DNA from: Ottowia testudinis | Lineage (GTDB): Bacteria > Pseudomonadota > Gammaproteobacteria > Burkholderiales > Burkholderiaceae_C | Length of the DNA: 64,000 nt | Direction of reading: 5' to 3' | Assembly: GCF_017498525.1 (NCBI RefSeq) | Contig: NZ_CP071796.1 | Span: forward strand, 1,798,001-1,862,000 | Part shown: piece by piece, positions 1-11,354 of the stretch | Layout: each line of letters begins with the position of its first letter | Position numbering within the stretch: position 1 is the stretch's first letter | The notes under the pieces: model-generated | What the model was told of the DNA's origin: nothing | Database searches by the model: none | Seen by the model: only the letters and a program-made list of their open reading frames with translations | Position numbers and translations under genes: made by a program

Positions 1-25
1 CTCAGGGCGAAAGGGTGAGGGTACG
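1..25. repeat. Tail of a GGGTGAGGG-type palindromic repeat
   Basis: The first bases read as the end of the same GAGGG/GGGTGAGGG repeat family that lies inside rsgA (22164-22276) and imuB (45695-45799). Only the right edge is in the window, so the assignment is tentative. It sits just upstream of meaB and may supply its AGGGTGAGG Shine-Dalgarno-like stretch. Confidence 0.35.
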
Positions 26-34
26 AGCGCCTTG

Positions 35-1039
35 ATGGCAGGCATTACTGGCGATGCCGGTCCTGCCCAGCGCCGTGCCATCGCCAAAGCCATCACCCTG
101 CTCGAATCGACCCGTGCCGACCACCGCGCGCAGGCCGATGAGTTGTTGACGGCGCTGCTGCCGCACGCCGGCAACAGCCTGCGTTTGGGCATCAGCGGCA
201 CGCCTGGCGTGGGCAAATCGACCTTCATCGAGACGCTGGGCCTGTACCTGATCGGCCGAGGCCATCGGGTGGCGGTGCTTGCAATCGACCCTTCGTCCAC
301 CGTCTCGGGCGGCTCCATCCTGGGCGACAAGACGCGCATGGAAAAGCTCTCGGCGCAAGATGCGGCCTACATCCGCCCTAGCCCGAGCAGCGGCACGCTG
401 GGCGGCGTGGCCGAGAAAACGCGTGAAGCCCTGCTGGTGTGCGAGGCGGCGGGCTACGACGTGGTGCTGGTCGAGACCGTGGGCGTGGGCCAGTCAGAAA
501 CCGCCGTCAGCGGCATGACCGATATGTTCGTGCTGCTGCAGCTGCCCAATTCGGGCGACGACCTGCAGGCCATCAAAAAAGGCGTGATGGAGCTGGCCGA
601 TCTGGTGGTCATCAACAAGTCCGACATCGACCCGGCCGCGGCCACGCGCGCGCGAGCGCAAATCCAGTCCGCGCTTCGCATCTTCGGCCAGCACGGCAAT
701 CCCGAGCATGGCGGGCACGACGGCGCGGTCTGGCAGCCGCAGGTCATCCAGATCAGCGGGCTGCGCGGCGATGGCGTCGATACGTTCTGGGACGCGGTCA
801 CGCGCTTTCAGAACTTGCAAACCGCCAACGGCCGCCTGGCCGCACGGCGCCAGCAGCAGTCGCTGGCGTGGATGTGGGAGCGCATCGACGCCGGCTTGAA
901 GCAGGCCTTTCGCCAGCACCCCGGCGTGCGCGCTAACTTGGCCGCGATCGAGCATGACGTGCACCAAGGCGTGTTGCCGCCGTCCACCGCCGCGCGCCGC
1001 TTGTTGCATCTGGCTGGGCTGGCCGAGCCCGCTGGGTAA
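35..1039 (+). CDS. meaB: Methylmalonyl-CoA mutase-associated GTPase MeaB (ArgK family)
   Basis: G-protein chaperone that loads and protects adenosylcobalamin-dependent methylmalonyl-CoA mutase in the cytosol. A P-loop GTPGVGKST lies at about residues 55-63, the family hallmark ETVGVGQSE at about 147-155, and the base-recognition motif NKSD at about 194-197. The length of about 334 residues is normal. A TTG directly precedes the ATG at 35, so the start is ambiguous by one codon. The mutase gene would be expected just upstream, outside the window. The pccB/pccA genes downstream support a role in propionyl-CoA to succinyl-CoA conversion. Confidence 0.95.
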   Translation: MAGITGDAGPAQRRAIAKAITLLESTRADHRAQADELLTALLPHAGNSLRLGISGTPGVGKSTFIETLGLYLIGRGHRVAVLAIDPSSTVSGGSILGDKTRMEKLSAQDAAYIRPSPSSGTLGGVAEKTREALLVCEAAGYDVVLVETVGVGQSETAVSGMTDMFVLLQLPNSGDDLQAIKKGVMELADLVVINKSDIDPAAATRARAQIQSALRIFGQHGNPEHGGHDGAVWQPQVIQISGLRGDGVDTFWDAVTRFQNLQTANGRLAARRQQQSLAWMWERIDAGLKQAFRQHPGVRANLAAIEHDVHQGVLPPSTAARRLLHLAGLAEPAG

Positions 1040-1043
1040 CGAT

Positions 1044-1882
1044 ATGGCGCTGACCGCACAAGACTTGGATCGATTTGCGCGCTCGCCCGGCTGGCGCGCG
1101 TCGCGCCTGGAGGTGTTCGACAGCGGCGCCGGCAAGGTCATCGTCAAGGGCCAACGGGCCCCGCGCCATCCCGCCCGCTATCGGTTGCTGAATTGGCTGG
1201 CGCGCGGCATGGGTCTGCCCCTTTTGAAAGCCGCGCCCATGCACGGTGGCGCGCGCGCGCAGGCGGTCGAGATCGAGCGCTTGAGTCACCTGCGCGCCGC
1301 CGGCATGCGCGTACCCGAGGTGCTGCACGTGGCGCCCGACCACTTCGTCATGCAATGGCTGGGCGAGCAAAACCTGGCCAGCCTGCTGCAGGCGCGCCAT
1401 CCGCACGCGATGGCGCTGTGGCGCGAGGGCGCCAACGCGCTGGTGCAACTGCATGCCGCGGGCCAATACCTGAGCCAGGGTTTTGCGCGCAACCTCATCG
1501 TCGACGAAGGCCCGCAGCCGCCGCGCCTGGCCGGCATGATCGATTTCGAGGACGACCCGCTTGAGGTCATGACACTGGTCGAGGCGCAGGTGCGCGACTG
1601 GCTGAGCTACCTGCACAGCAGCCTGTGGAGCCTGGGCCTTCCGGCGGCGCAGCTTGATGCCGTACTGGACGAATTCATGGCGCGCGAATCGGCGGCGGTG
1701 CGCGCACTGTTTTTTCGCATCTGCGACCGGCTCGGCTGGCTGCGCTTGCTGCCCGCCACTCGGCGCCTGGGCCGCGAGGTGGTTTCGCTGCAAGCTCTCG
1801 CCGACGCTGCGCACCGTTATCGCCAACGCCACGGCGCGGCTCTTACTCCCGTATCACAGTCAACTGAAAGCGACCGAACCCG

Positions 1883-1886
<4 letters not shown>
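1044..1886 (+). CDS. Kinase-fold protein resembling Kdo/LPS kinases
   Basis: About 280 residues with traces of a protein-kinase-like fold. VIVKG (about 32-36) fits the ATP-binding lysine. A His followed by GFARN (about 137-150) resembles the catalytic loop. IDFEDD (about 166-171) occupies the place of the metal-binding DFG-like motif seen in WaaP/KdkA kinases. The start was chosen at ATG 1044, four bases after the meaB stop; the longer open frame upstream only shadows meaB. Its stop overlaps the pccB start (ATGA), so it is translationally coupled into the propionyl-CoA operon. The substrate is unknown, and the kinase assignment is inferred from motifs only. Confidence 0.7.
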
Positions 1887-3415
<1,529 letters not shown>

Positions 3416-3427
3416 CTGGACTGGAAA

Positions 3428-3673
3428 ATGTCGAGTAAGTCTGAACTGAAGAAATGGGTCAAAGATGCGCTCCGTCAGCATGGCGGGTCAGCGATCCTTC
3501 TTGATGTGGCGAAACACATCTGGGCAAATCATGAATTGGACCTTCGCGCTGCCGGGGACCTTTTCTATACGTGGCAGTACGACATGAGGTGGGCCTGTAC
3601 CGAACTGCGCAAAGACGGAGACCTAGAGGAACCGGTGAAGCGCGGTGTCTGGAAACTCGTCTCCGGTCACTGA
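3428..3673 (+). CDS. Small winged-helix-like protein inside the pcc operon
   Basis: An 81-residue protein of no firm family. Its C-terminal half (RWACTELRKDGDLEEP then RGVWKLV) resembles the N-terminal winged helix of Mrr-type restriction proteins and related HARE-HTH-like domains, where an R-x-x-WA-x-x-LRK-x-G-L and a GVW-[EKR]-L motif recur. It starts 12 bases after pccB and ends 14 bases before pccA, so it is co-transcribed with them. Base composition is lower in GC than the flanking genes (about 55% by rough hand count), hinting at later insertion. A regulatory or DNA-binding role is inference only. Confidence 0.75.
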   Translation: MSSKSELKKWVKDALRQHGGSAILLDVAKHIWANHELDLRAAGDLFYTWQYDMRWACTELRKDGDLEEPVKRGVWKLVSGH

Positions 3674-3687
3674 CAAGGAAAAAACAT

Positions 3688-5748
<2,061 letters not shown>

Positions 5749-5754
5749 TCAGGC

Positions 5755-6240
5755 ATGGCCAGGGTTGAAGCGCGGCTGGCGGCGCTGGGCTTGGTGTTGC
5801 CACAGCCCATCCAGCCGCCGCCCGGCGTGGTGCTGCCGTTTGCCTTTGTGCGCATCACCGGCACGCGGGCTTATGTGTCGGGCCACGGGCCGCTGCTGCC
5901 CGATGGCAGCCTGGCGCAACCGCTCGGCAAGCTGGGGCGCGAGCTGACGGTGGAGCAGGGCTGCGCCGCCGCGCGCTTGACCACGTTGGCGATGCTGGGC
6001 AGCCTGCAGCGCGCGCTGGGCGATCTGGATCGCATCACGGCCTGGAACCGCGTGTTCGGCATGGTCAATTGCGCGCCAGGCTTCACGCAGTGCCCGACGG
6101 TCATCAACGGCTGCTCGGATTTGCTGGCGCAGGTGTTTGATGCCGACGTGGCTCGGCACGCGCGCAGCGCCGTGGGCATGGCCGAACTGCCGTTCGACAT
6201 TCCGGTGGAAATCGAGGCTGAGGTGGAGATTCGCGTCTGA
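5755..6240 (+). CDS. RidA/YjgF-family protein
   Basis: A 161-residue member of the RidA superfamily, whose characterised members hydrolyse reactive enamine/imine intermediates. Visible are a strand-turn segment ending RAYVSGHGPL, a central helix with conserved LDRI, and VNCAPGFTQCP where family members carry the conserved active-site region. Length and the extended C-terminus fit the branch related to YER057c-like proteins rather than short canonical RidA. It starts six bases after pccA and is probably the last gene of that operon. The specific substrate is not evident. Confidence 0.85.
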   Translation: MARVEARLAALGLVLPQPIQPPPGVVLPFAFVRITGTRAYVSGHGPLLPDGSLAQPLGKLGRELTVEQGCAAARLTTLAMLGSLQRALGDLDRITAWNRVFGMVNCAPGFTQCPTVINGCSDLLAQVFDADVARHARSAVGMAELPFDIPVEIEAEVEIRV

Positions 6241-6288
6241 GCCACGGTGCCCGCCCGCGCTTGCAAAGAAACGGGGTTTTGCGTACCA

Positions 6289-6304
6289 TATAACAATTGT
6301 TATA
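6289..6304. promoter_or_regulatory. 16-bp perfect palindrome, probable antitoxin operator
   Basis: TATAACAATTGTTATA is a perfect inverted repeat 21 bases before the AbrB-type antitoxin gene. It contains a plausible -10 hexamer (TATAAC). AbrB/MazE-type antitoxins normally bind such palindromes over their own promoter, so autoregulation is likely. This is inferred from position and symmetry. Confidence 0.7.
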
Positions 6305-6324
6305 ACTCTCATCGCGAGACCGCC

Positions 6325-6558
6325 ATGTCCACTGCTGTTGCGCTCAAAGTCACCCAGATCGGCAACTCCGTGGGCGTCATCCTGCCCAAGGACGTGCTGG
6401 CGCGCCTGAAAGTGGGCAAGGGTGATTCGCTGTTTCTGACCGATGTGCCTGACGGCGTGACGCTGCGGCCCTACGACGAGAACTTTGCCGAGCAGATGAC
6501 GCTGGCGCGCGAGATCATGCGCAAACGGCGCAACGTGCTGCGTGAGCTGGCCAAATGA
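6325..6558 (+). CDS. AbrB/MazE-family antitoxin
   Basis: A 77-residue protein with a swapped-hairpin AbrB DNA-binding domain: VTQIGNSVGVILPKDVL is the typical N-terminal signature. A charged C-terminal helix (EIMRKRRNVLRELAK) should bind and neutralise the toxin. The start ATG 6325 follows the palindromic operator. Its TGA overlaps the ATG of the downstream Doc toxin, the usual coupled layout in which antitoxin is made first. The pairing is unlike phage P1 Phd-Doc but AbrB-Doc modules are common on bacterial chromosomes. Confidence 0.88.
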   Translation: MSTAVALKVTQIGNSVGVILPKDVLARLKVGKGDSLFLTDVPDGVTLRPYDENFAEQMTLAREIMRKRRNVLRELAK

Positions 6559-6956
6559 AGGCCGCCAACGATGAGGCTTGGCGCTGGCTTTCGCGTCAGG
6601 TGCTGATCGCCGTACATGAGGAGCAGTTGGCCGAACATGGCGGCGCGGCCGGCTTGCGCGATGCGGGCTTGCTGGATTCCGCCTTGGCGCGGCCCCAGCA
6701 ACTGGCGGTGGACAGCGAGCCCGACATGGCCGATCTGGCAGCCGCCTACGCGTTCGGCCTGGTGTGCAACCACCCTTTCATCGATGGCAACAAGCGCACG
6801 GGATACGTGGCAGCTGAATTGTTTTTGGTACTCAATGGATGCGACATGACCGCCAGTGACGAAAGCGCGGTGCTCACCACCCTCGCCCTGGCCGCCGACG
6901 ATCTGGACGAAGCGGCTTTCGCCGACTGGCTGCGGCGCCATCTGCAGCCGCGGTGA
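6555..6956 (+). CDS. Doc-type death-on-curing toxin (Fic fold)
   Basis: A 133-residue toxin with the Fic core motif HPFIDGNKRTG at about residues 73-83. The Lys after Asn is the Doc signature; characterised Doc proteins phosphorylate elongation factor Tu and stop translation, unlike AMP-transferring Fic enzymes with Gly there. The catalytic His is present, so the toxin appears intact. It overlaps the antitoxin gene by four bases. Its stop also overlaps the start of the downstream DUF167 gene (GTGATG), which ties a conserved gene to the module. Confidence 0.9.
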   Translation: MKAANDEAWRWLSRQVLIAVHEEQLAEHGGAAGLRDAGLLDSALARPQQLAVDSEPDMADLAAAYAFGLVCNHPFIDGNKRTGYVAAELFLVLNGCDMTASDESAVLTTLALAADDLDEAAFADWLRRHLQPR

Positions 6957-7288
6957 TGGCACCTCACCTGCTCAAGCTCGCCATTCACGCCACCCCCGGT
7001 GCCAAGCGCACCGAGGCGGCCGGCGCGCATGGCGATGCCTTGCGCGTGCGGCTGGGCGCGCCGCCGGTCGATGGCAAGGCCAACGCCGCCCTGATCAGTT
7101 GGGCAGCCGGCGCGTTTGGCGTGCCTAAAAAGCAGGTGGAGCTGCTGCACGGTGCGGCGGGACGGCAGAAAGTGCTGGGCGTGCGCTTTGATTCCGCAGC
7201 CGAGCTGACCGCTGCGCAGGCGCTGGTGGCCCATTGGCGCGCGCTGGGCGCGGCGGACGGTGCGCCCCCGGTCGCTCAATCGCTATGA
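6956..7288 (+). CDS. DUF167 (YggU-family) protein
   Basis: A small conserved protein of about 110 residues with the family signature ATPGAKRTE near the N-terminus, VDGKANAALISWAA in the middle and GRQKVL further on. The molecular function of the family is unknown. The start may be GTG 6953 or ATG 6956; both overlap the Doc stop codon. In many proteobacteria yggU follows yggT and the proC cluster, so its place directly behind a toxin gene is unusual. Confidence 0.88.
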   Translation: MAPHLLKLAIHATPGAKRTEAAGAHGDALRVRLGAPPVDGKANAALISWAAGAFGVPKKQVELLHGAAGRQKVLGVRFDSAAELTAAQALVAHWRALGAADGAPPVAQSL

Positions 7289-7336
7289 AAAACAGAGCTG
7301 CTTGCGCTGATGGAACAAGCGCCAGAGGCGTTTTTT
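7288..7336 (+). repeat. Short interspersed palindromic repeat, copy 1
   Basis: Contains AGCTGCTTGCGCT, a short loop, then ACAAGCGCC, followed by a GAGGC and T-run tail. It lies between the DUF167 stop and the likely start of the serine hydrolase, and is read in frame if that gene starts at ATG 7285. Confidence 0.8.
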
Positions 7337-7353
7337 ACTCGAATAGCAGAGGC

Positions 7354-8445
7354 GTGCCCGTCACTTGCGGCATTGATCAAGGCCGGCGCCGCACCCTCGC
7401 AACCGCATCGCTGGCGCTGGGTGCGCTGGCCCTGCCAAACGCAACGGTGTGGGCGCAGCGCACGGGCCCGGCCACCGACCGCTTGGCCTGGCCCCCAGCG
7501 CCCGCGCCGCTGGCCGCGCAGCACCAACGCGCCTGGGCCGGCCTCTCGTCCCGCATCGAGGTGCAACTGCCCGACGTGCAAAGCCTGGCCGTGCTGCACC
7601 GCGGCCATCTGGCACATGAGTTCTATCGTGCCGGGGTCACGGCCGACACGCTGCAAGACACGCAGTCCGTCACCAAGAGCGTGCTGGCGCTGCTGTTCGG
7701 GCAGGCGCAGGCCGACGGGCATGTGCGGGGGCCGGACGAGCTGGTCGCGCAACGCCTGCCGCAAATGCTGCGCGTGGGTGCCGACGCGCGCGTGCAGCGG
7801 CTGCGCTTTGCACACCTGTTGACGATGACGGCGGGCTGGAAGGGCGACCAGACGGCCCAGCGCGACCGCGACGACGACTTGGCCCAGATCGTGCGCCGCC
7901 CCTTCGTGGCGCAGCCCGGCGAACGCTTTGCCTACGACAACGGCAGCGCCAACCTGCTCGCGCTGGCCTTGGCCAGTGCCGTCGGCCAGCCGTTGGCCGA
8001 CTATGCGCGCGCGCGCCTGTTCGAGCCGTTGGGCATCCGCCGGTTTGCCTGGCGGCAGGGCGCGCAGGGGCGTGCGCTGGGCGCGCTCGGCCTGTCGCTT
8101 TCCACGCGGGCCATGGCGCGCTTGGGCGAGTTGGTGCTGGCCCAGGGCCAATGGCAAGACCACGCCTTGGTGCCTACCGCTTTCGTGCGCGCCGCCACCG
8201 AACGCCAAAGCGCGGGCGGCTATCCATTGGGCGCGGCCTACGGCTACCTGTGGTGGCTGGGCGCCAGCGCACCGCGGCGCACCGCCATGGCCAACGGCTA
8301 CGGTGGGCAATGGATTTACGTCCACCCGCCGCTCGATCTGGTGGTGGCCGTGACGTCGCGCCGTACGCCCGAAAGCGCGGCACGCGGGCAGGGGCTGTCG
8401 CTGATCGAGCGCGACATCGTGCCCACTGTACAGCACATGCGATGA
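7354..8445 (+). CDS. Exported serine hydrolase, class C beta-lactamase-like
   Basis: A penicillin-binding-protein-like esterase/amidase. The active-site SxxK tetrad is seen as SVTK (in TQSVTKSVLALLFG), with a YDN motif matching the Y-x-N catalytic element. The N-terminus has a twin-arginine-like signal, GRRRTLATASLALGALALP, ending near VWAQ, so export is likely. I prefer GTG 7354, which puts the arginines in the usual place. ATG 7285 overlaps the previous stop (ATGA) but would add 23 residues encoded by a repeat. Substrate is unknown. Confidence 0.8.
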   Translation: MPVTCGIDQGRRRTLATASLALGALALPNATVWAQRTGPATDRLAWPPAPAPLAAQHQRAWAGLSSRIEVQLPDVQSLAVLHRGHLAHEFYRAGVTADTLQDTQSVTKSVLALLFGQAQADGHVRGPDELVAQRLPQMLRVGADARVQRLRFAHLLTMTAGWKGDQTAQRDRDDDLAQIVRRPFVAQPGERFAYDNGSANLLALALASAVGQPLADYARARLFEPLGIRRFAWRQGAQGRALGALGLSLSTRAMARLGELVLAQGQWQDHALVPTAFVRAATERQSAGGYPLGAAYGYLWWLGASAPRRTAMANGYGGQWIYVHPPLDLVVAVTSRRTPESAARGQGLSLIERDIVPTVQHMR

Positions 8446-8454
8446 CGGAATGCT

Positions 8455-8505
8455 TTCAAATTGATAGCTGCTCGCGCTTTCTGGACAAGCGCCAAGGCTC
8501 TTTAT
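8455..8505 (+). repeat. Short interspersed palindromic repeat, copy 2
   Basis: A near-complete copy: TTGATAGCTGCTCGCGCTT, loop, ACAAGCGCC, then the pyrimidine/T-rich tail. It fills the gap between the serine hydrolase and nicotinamidase genes. Confidence 0.88.
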
Positions 8506-8545
8506 GATGGTGGATCTCCATCACTGATTTGCACTGGAGGCTCCA

Positions 8546-9181
8546 ATGAATACCTTTGACGACTCCGCCGCCCTGCTCATCGTCGATGCCCAATACGGCT
8601 TCATGCCCGGCGGTGGCCTGCCGGTGGCTGATGGCGACGCCATCGTGCCCGTCATCAACCGCATCGCGCCGCTTTTTGCCAACGTGGTGCTGACGCAGGA
8701 TTGGCACCCGGTCGACCACATCTCGTTTGCCGCCAACCACCCCGGCCGCGCGCCATTCGAGACCATTGCGCTGCCGTATGGCGAGCAGGTGCTGTGGCCC
8801 ACGCACTGCGTGCAGGGCACGCGCGACGCCGCGCTGCACGACGACCTGCGCGTGCCGCAGGCGCAGCTGATCATCCGCAAGGGGTTTCATCGCGATGTCG
8901 ACAGCTATTCGGCCTTCATGGAAGCCGACCGCCGCACCAGCACCGGACTAGCCGCCTACCTGAAGGCGCGCGGCATCGTACGGTTGTACCTGTGCGGCCT
9001 GGCGACCGACTACTGCGTGGCCTGGAGCGCGCTGGATGCGCGCGCGGCGGGCTTCGACGCCACCGTGATCGAGGACGCCTGCCGTGCCATCGACCTGAAC
9101 GGCTCGCTGGCCCGCGCCTGGGCCGACATGGCGGCGGCGGGCGTGGGGCGCATCGGTTCAGCTGCGCTTCTGAATACCTGA
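8546..9181 (+). CDS. pncA: Nicotinamidase
   Basis: A 211-residue isochorismatase-fold amidase that converts nicotinamide to nicotinate for NAD salvage. Catalytic Asp lies in [10 protein letters not shown], a metal-binding stretch is [11 protein letters not shown], a conserved Lys is in [16 protein letters not shown], and nucleophilic Cys is in GLATDYCV. All triad residues are present. A GGAGG-like site (CTGGAGGCTCC) lies just ahead of ATG 8546. It appears to be transcribed on its own, flanked by repeats on both sides. Confidence 0.93.
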   Translation: MNTFDDSAALLIVDAQYGFMPGGGLPVADGDAIVPVINRIAPLFANVVLTQDWHPVDHISFAANHPGRAPFETIALPYGEQVLWPTHCVQGTRDAALHDDLRVPQAQLIIRKGFHRDVDSYSAFMEADRRTSTGLAAYLKARGIVRLYLCGLATDYCVAWSALDARAAGFDATVIEDACRAIDLNGSLARAWADMAAAGVGRIGSAALLNT

Positions 9182-9186
9182 AAACC

Positions 9187-9290
9187 CTTGAACGCAAAGG
9201 GCGCGAAAGTTTCGCAAAAGACGCAGAAGACGCAGAAGAGCATCAATTCTTTGCGTTTTTTGCGTACCCTCTGCGTTCTTTGCGTTCAAG
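9187..9290. repeat. Inverted-repeat element of the GCGAAGG/CTTTGCG type
   Basis: The ends form a perfect 13-bp inverted repeat, CTTGAACGCAAAG (9187-9199) and CTTTGCGTTCAAG (9278-9290). Between them are short direct motifs such as GACGCAGAA (twice) and TTTGCGTT. The gap of about 140 bases between pncA and the VOC gene is almost wholly this element. A second, larger relative occurs upstream of glnA (33641-33830). Confidence 0.8.
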
Positions 9291-9321
9291 AAAACCTCAA
9301 AACTACCCCCAGAGCCAACCC

Positions 9322-9798
9322 ATGACCCGTCCCTTCAAAGTCCTCGGCATTCAGCAAATCGCTATCGGCGGCCCCGACAAACAGCGCTTGCAGACCTTGT
9401 GGGTCGACATGTTCGGGTTGGAGAAAACCGGCACCTTCAAGAGCGAACGCGAGAACGTCGATGAAGACATCTGCGCCATCGGCACGGGCCCGTTCAAGGT
9501 CGAGGTTGACTTGATGCAGCCGCTCGACCCCGACAAGAAGCCCGCGGTACACACCACGCCGCTCAACCACATCGGCCTGTGGATCGACGACCTGCCCCAG
9601 GCGGTGGAGTGGCTGACGGCGCAGGGCGTGCGTTTTGCGCCGGGCGGCATCCGCAAAGGCGCGGCGGGCTACGACATCACCTTCTTGCACCCCAAGGCCA
9701 ACGACGAATTTCCGATTGCGGGCGAGGGTGTGCTGATCGAGCTGGTGCAGGCACCGCCCGAGGTGATTCAAGCCTTTTCGGCCCTCGGCGCCCGCTGA
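9322..9798 (+). CDS. VOC-family protein resembling methylmalonyl-CoA epimerase
   Basis: A 158-residue two-module vicinal-oxygen-chelate protein. The second module, [20 protein letters not shown] followed by FLHPK and [10 protein letters not shown], matches the C-terminal layout of methylmalonyl-CoA epimerases, keeping a metal His and a metal Glu. In the first module the usual metal-binding NH(V/I)AIAV is replaced by QQIAIG, so one ligand His is Gln. An epimerase role would complete the propionyl-CoA route encoded 4-9 kb upstream. The changed ligand leaves activity uncertain, and a glyoxalase-like role is the alternative. Confidence 0.8.
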   Translation: MTRPFKVLGIQQIAIGGPDKQRLQTLWVDMFGLEKTGTFKSERENVDEDICAIGTGPFKVEVDLMQPLDPDKKPAVHTTPLNHIGLWIDDLPQAVEWLTAQGVRFAPGGIRKGAAGYDITFLHPKANDEFPIAGEGVLIELVQAPPEVIQAFSALGAR

Positions 9799-9842
9799 TC
9801 AAGCGCGAGCAGCTATCAAAAAAATAGCCATCAAAGCTGCGA
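9798..9842 (-). repeat. Short interspersed palindromic repeat, copy 3
   Basis: Reverse-orientation copy: CAAGCGCGAGCAGCTATC followed by an A-run and a second partial TAGC. It spans the gap between the convergent VOC and cardiolipin synthase genes and reaches into the last codons of the latter. Confidence 0.85.
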
Positions 9843-11114
9843 CTTGATGGGCAGCACAAAGCGCTCGATCAGCTTGTCCTTCAGCGGGCGCTTTTCCCAC
9901 ACCTCGAAGGTGTAGCGCTTGGTGTGCTTCAGGTCTTCGTTGAACACGCGCGTCATCTTCTGCGCGAAGGCGCGGTCGTACACGTTCAGGCTGGCCTCGT
10001 CATTCAGGCGGAACGAGCGCACGTCGAAGTTCGTGGAGCCGACCGACACCATCAGCTGATCAACGATGAGCAGCTTGTTGTGCATCATCGTCGGCAGGTA
10101 TTCGTGGATCTCGATACCGGCCTTCAGCAGCGGCCCCCATTCGGCTTTGGACGCCAGCCGCACGGTGTCGGAATCGATGTGTTCGCCGGGCACCAGGATG
10201 CGCACCTTCACGCCACGCTCGCGCGCCGCGATCATGGCTTTGTGGATCAGCTCGTCGGGCACGAAGTACGACGCCTGCAGGTCGATGGACTGCTCGGCCG
10301 CGGCGATGCCCATCAGGTACATCAGGTGCATGCTCTCGCTGCCGCCGGCGGGTGACGAGATGAACAGGTGCGCGTCCATGTCGCCCGCCTTTTGCGACGG
10401 CGGAAAGTAGCCTTCGCCGTTCAGCACCTCGCCCGTGACCTTGATCCAGTTGTCGTTGAAGGCGGCCTGAAACTGCGCCACCACCGGCCCCTCGATCTGA
10501 AAGTGCATGTCGCGCCAGTGTTCCGGGTCTTGCGCATGACCGGTCCATTGCTCGGCCACGCCGACGCCGCCAGTGAATGCGGTGTGGCCGTCGACCACCA
10601 GCAGCTTGCGGTGGGTGCGGTTGTTCATGCGGCCCAGGTTGTACCAATGCAGGGGCCGATATCGCTCCACCTGGGCGCCCGCGTCCTTCATGGTCTGGAT
10701 CAGCGTGTTGTCCATCTTGATGCTGCCGACCCAGTCGAGCAGCACCGACACCTTCACGCCCGCGCGGGCGCGATCGGCCAGCGCTTCGGCCAGTTCCTTG
10801 CCGATGTCGCCCGACCAGTAGATGTAGGTTTCGAACGTGATGGTCTTCTTGGCCGCGCGAATGGCCTTGAGCATGGCTGGAAAGATCTCGTCGCCGTTCT
10901 GCAGGTCTTCGACGCGGTTGCCGCCGACGATGGCGGGGCCGAGCATCACGCTCATTTCTCGGCGGTACTGCGGGTCGTTGATGGCGTAGCGGTGCTCGAT
11001 CTTGCGCTCGAGCTTTTTCTCCGGCGTGGCGAAGTTCATCGCCAGCACCACGGCCAGCACGGTGACGAGCGCGGTGATGGCAATGGTCCAGAACATCTTT
11101 CTTTTTCGGGGCAT
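9831..11114 (-). CDS. cls: Cardiolipin synthase, phospholipase D family
   Basis: A 427-residue membrane-anchored enzyme that joins phosphatidylglycerol molecules (or PG and PE) to make cardiolipin. One N-terminal transmembrane helix (FWTIAITALVTVLAVVLAM) is followed by two HKD motifs, THRKLLVVDGHTAFTGG and MHNKLLIVDQLMVSVGSTN, each with His, Lys and Asp. The start at 11114 (MPRKRKMF) was chosen because upstream residues in the open frame are not conserved-looking. It is transcribed away from the oxidoreductase operon. The last codons overlap a repeat. Confidence 0.9.
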   Translation of the reverse strand: MPRKRKMFWTIAITALVTVLAVVLAMNFATPEKKLERKIEHRYAINDPQYRREMSVMLGPAIVGGNRVEDLQNGDEIFPAMLKAIRAAKKTITFETYIYWSGDIGKELAEALADRARAGVKVSVLLDWVGSIKMDNTLIQTMKDAGAQVERYRPLHWYNLGRMNNRTHRKLLVVDGHTAFTGGVGVAEQWTGHAQDPEHWRDMHFQIEGPVVAQFQAAFNDNWIKVTGEVLNGEGYFPPSQKAGDMDAHLFISSPAGGSESMHLMYLMGIAAAEQSIDLQASYFVPDELIHKAMIAARERGVKVRILVPGEHIDSDTVRLASKAEWGPLLKAGIEIHEYLPTMMHNKLLIVDQLMVSVGSTNFDVRSFRLNDEASLNVYDRAFAQKMTRVFNEDLKHTKRYTFEVWEKRPLKDKLIERFVLPIKSQL

Positions 11115-11354
11115 GTTGTTTGCGGGCGAGCAGGTGCAATGACGGCGCGCCCGCAGTGTATGAACACCACCACCCGACGGGCGTAGGACGGTAACGTTGA
11201 TCGGCGTCAAACCGAATGCCTTGCGCAGGCTGGTTTGCGGGTATTTTTCCGCATTCCACCCGCCAGCGGACGGCGTAGACTTGCACGCAACCTCCCGGCG
11301 CCCAGGACGTACAGCGGCCTGGCGCAGACCGCGGCGGACAAGGAGACCCCAGCT

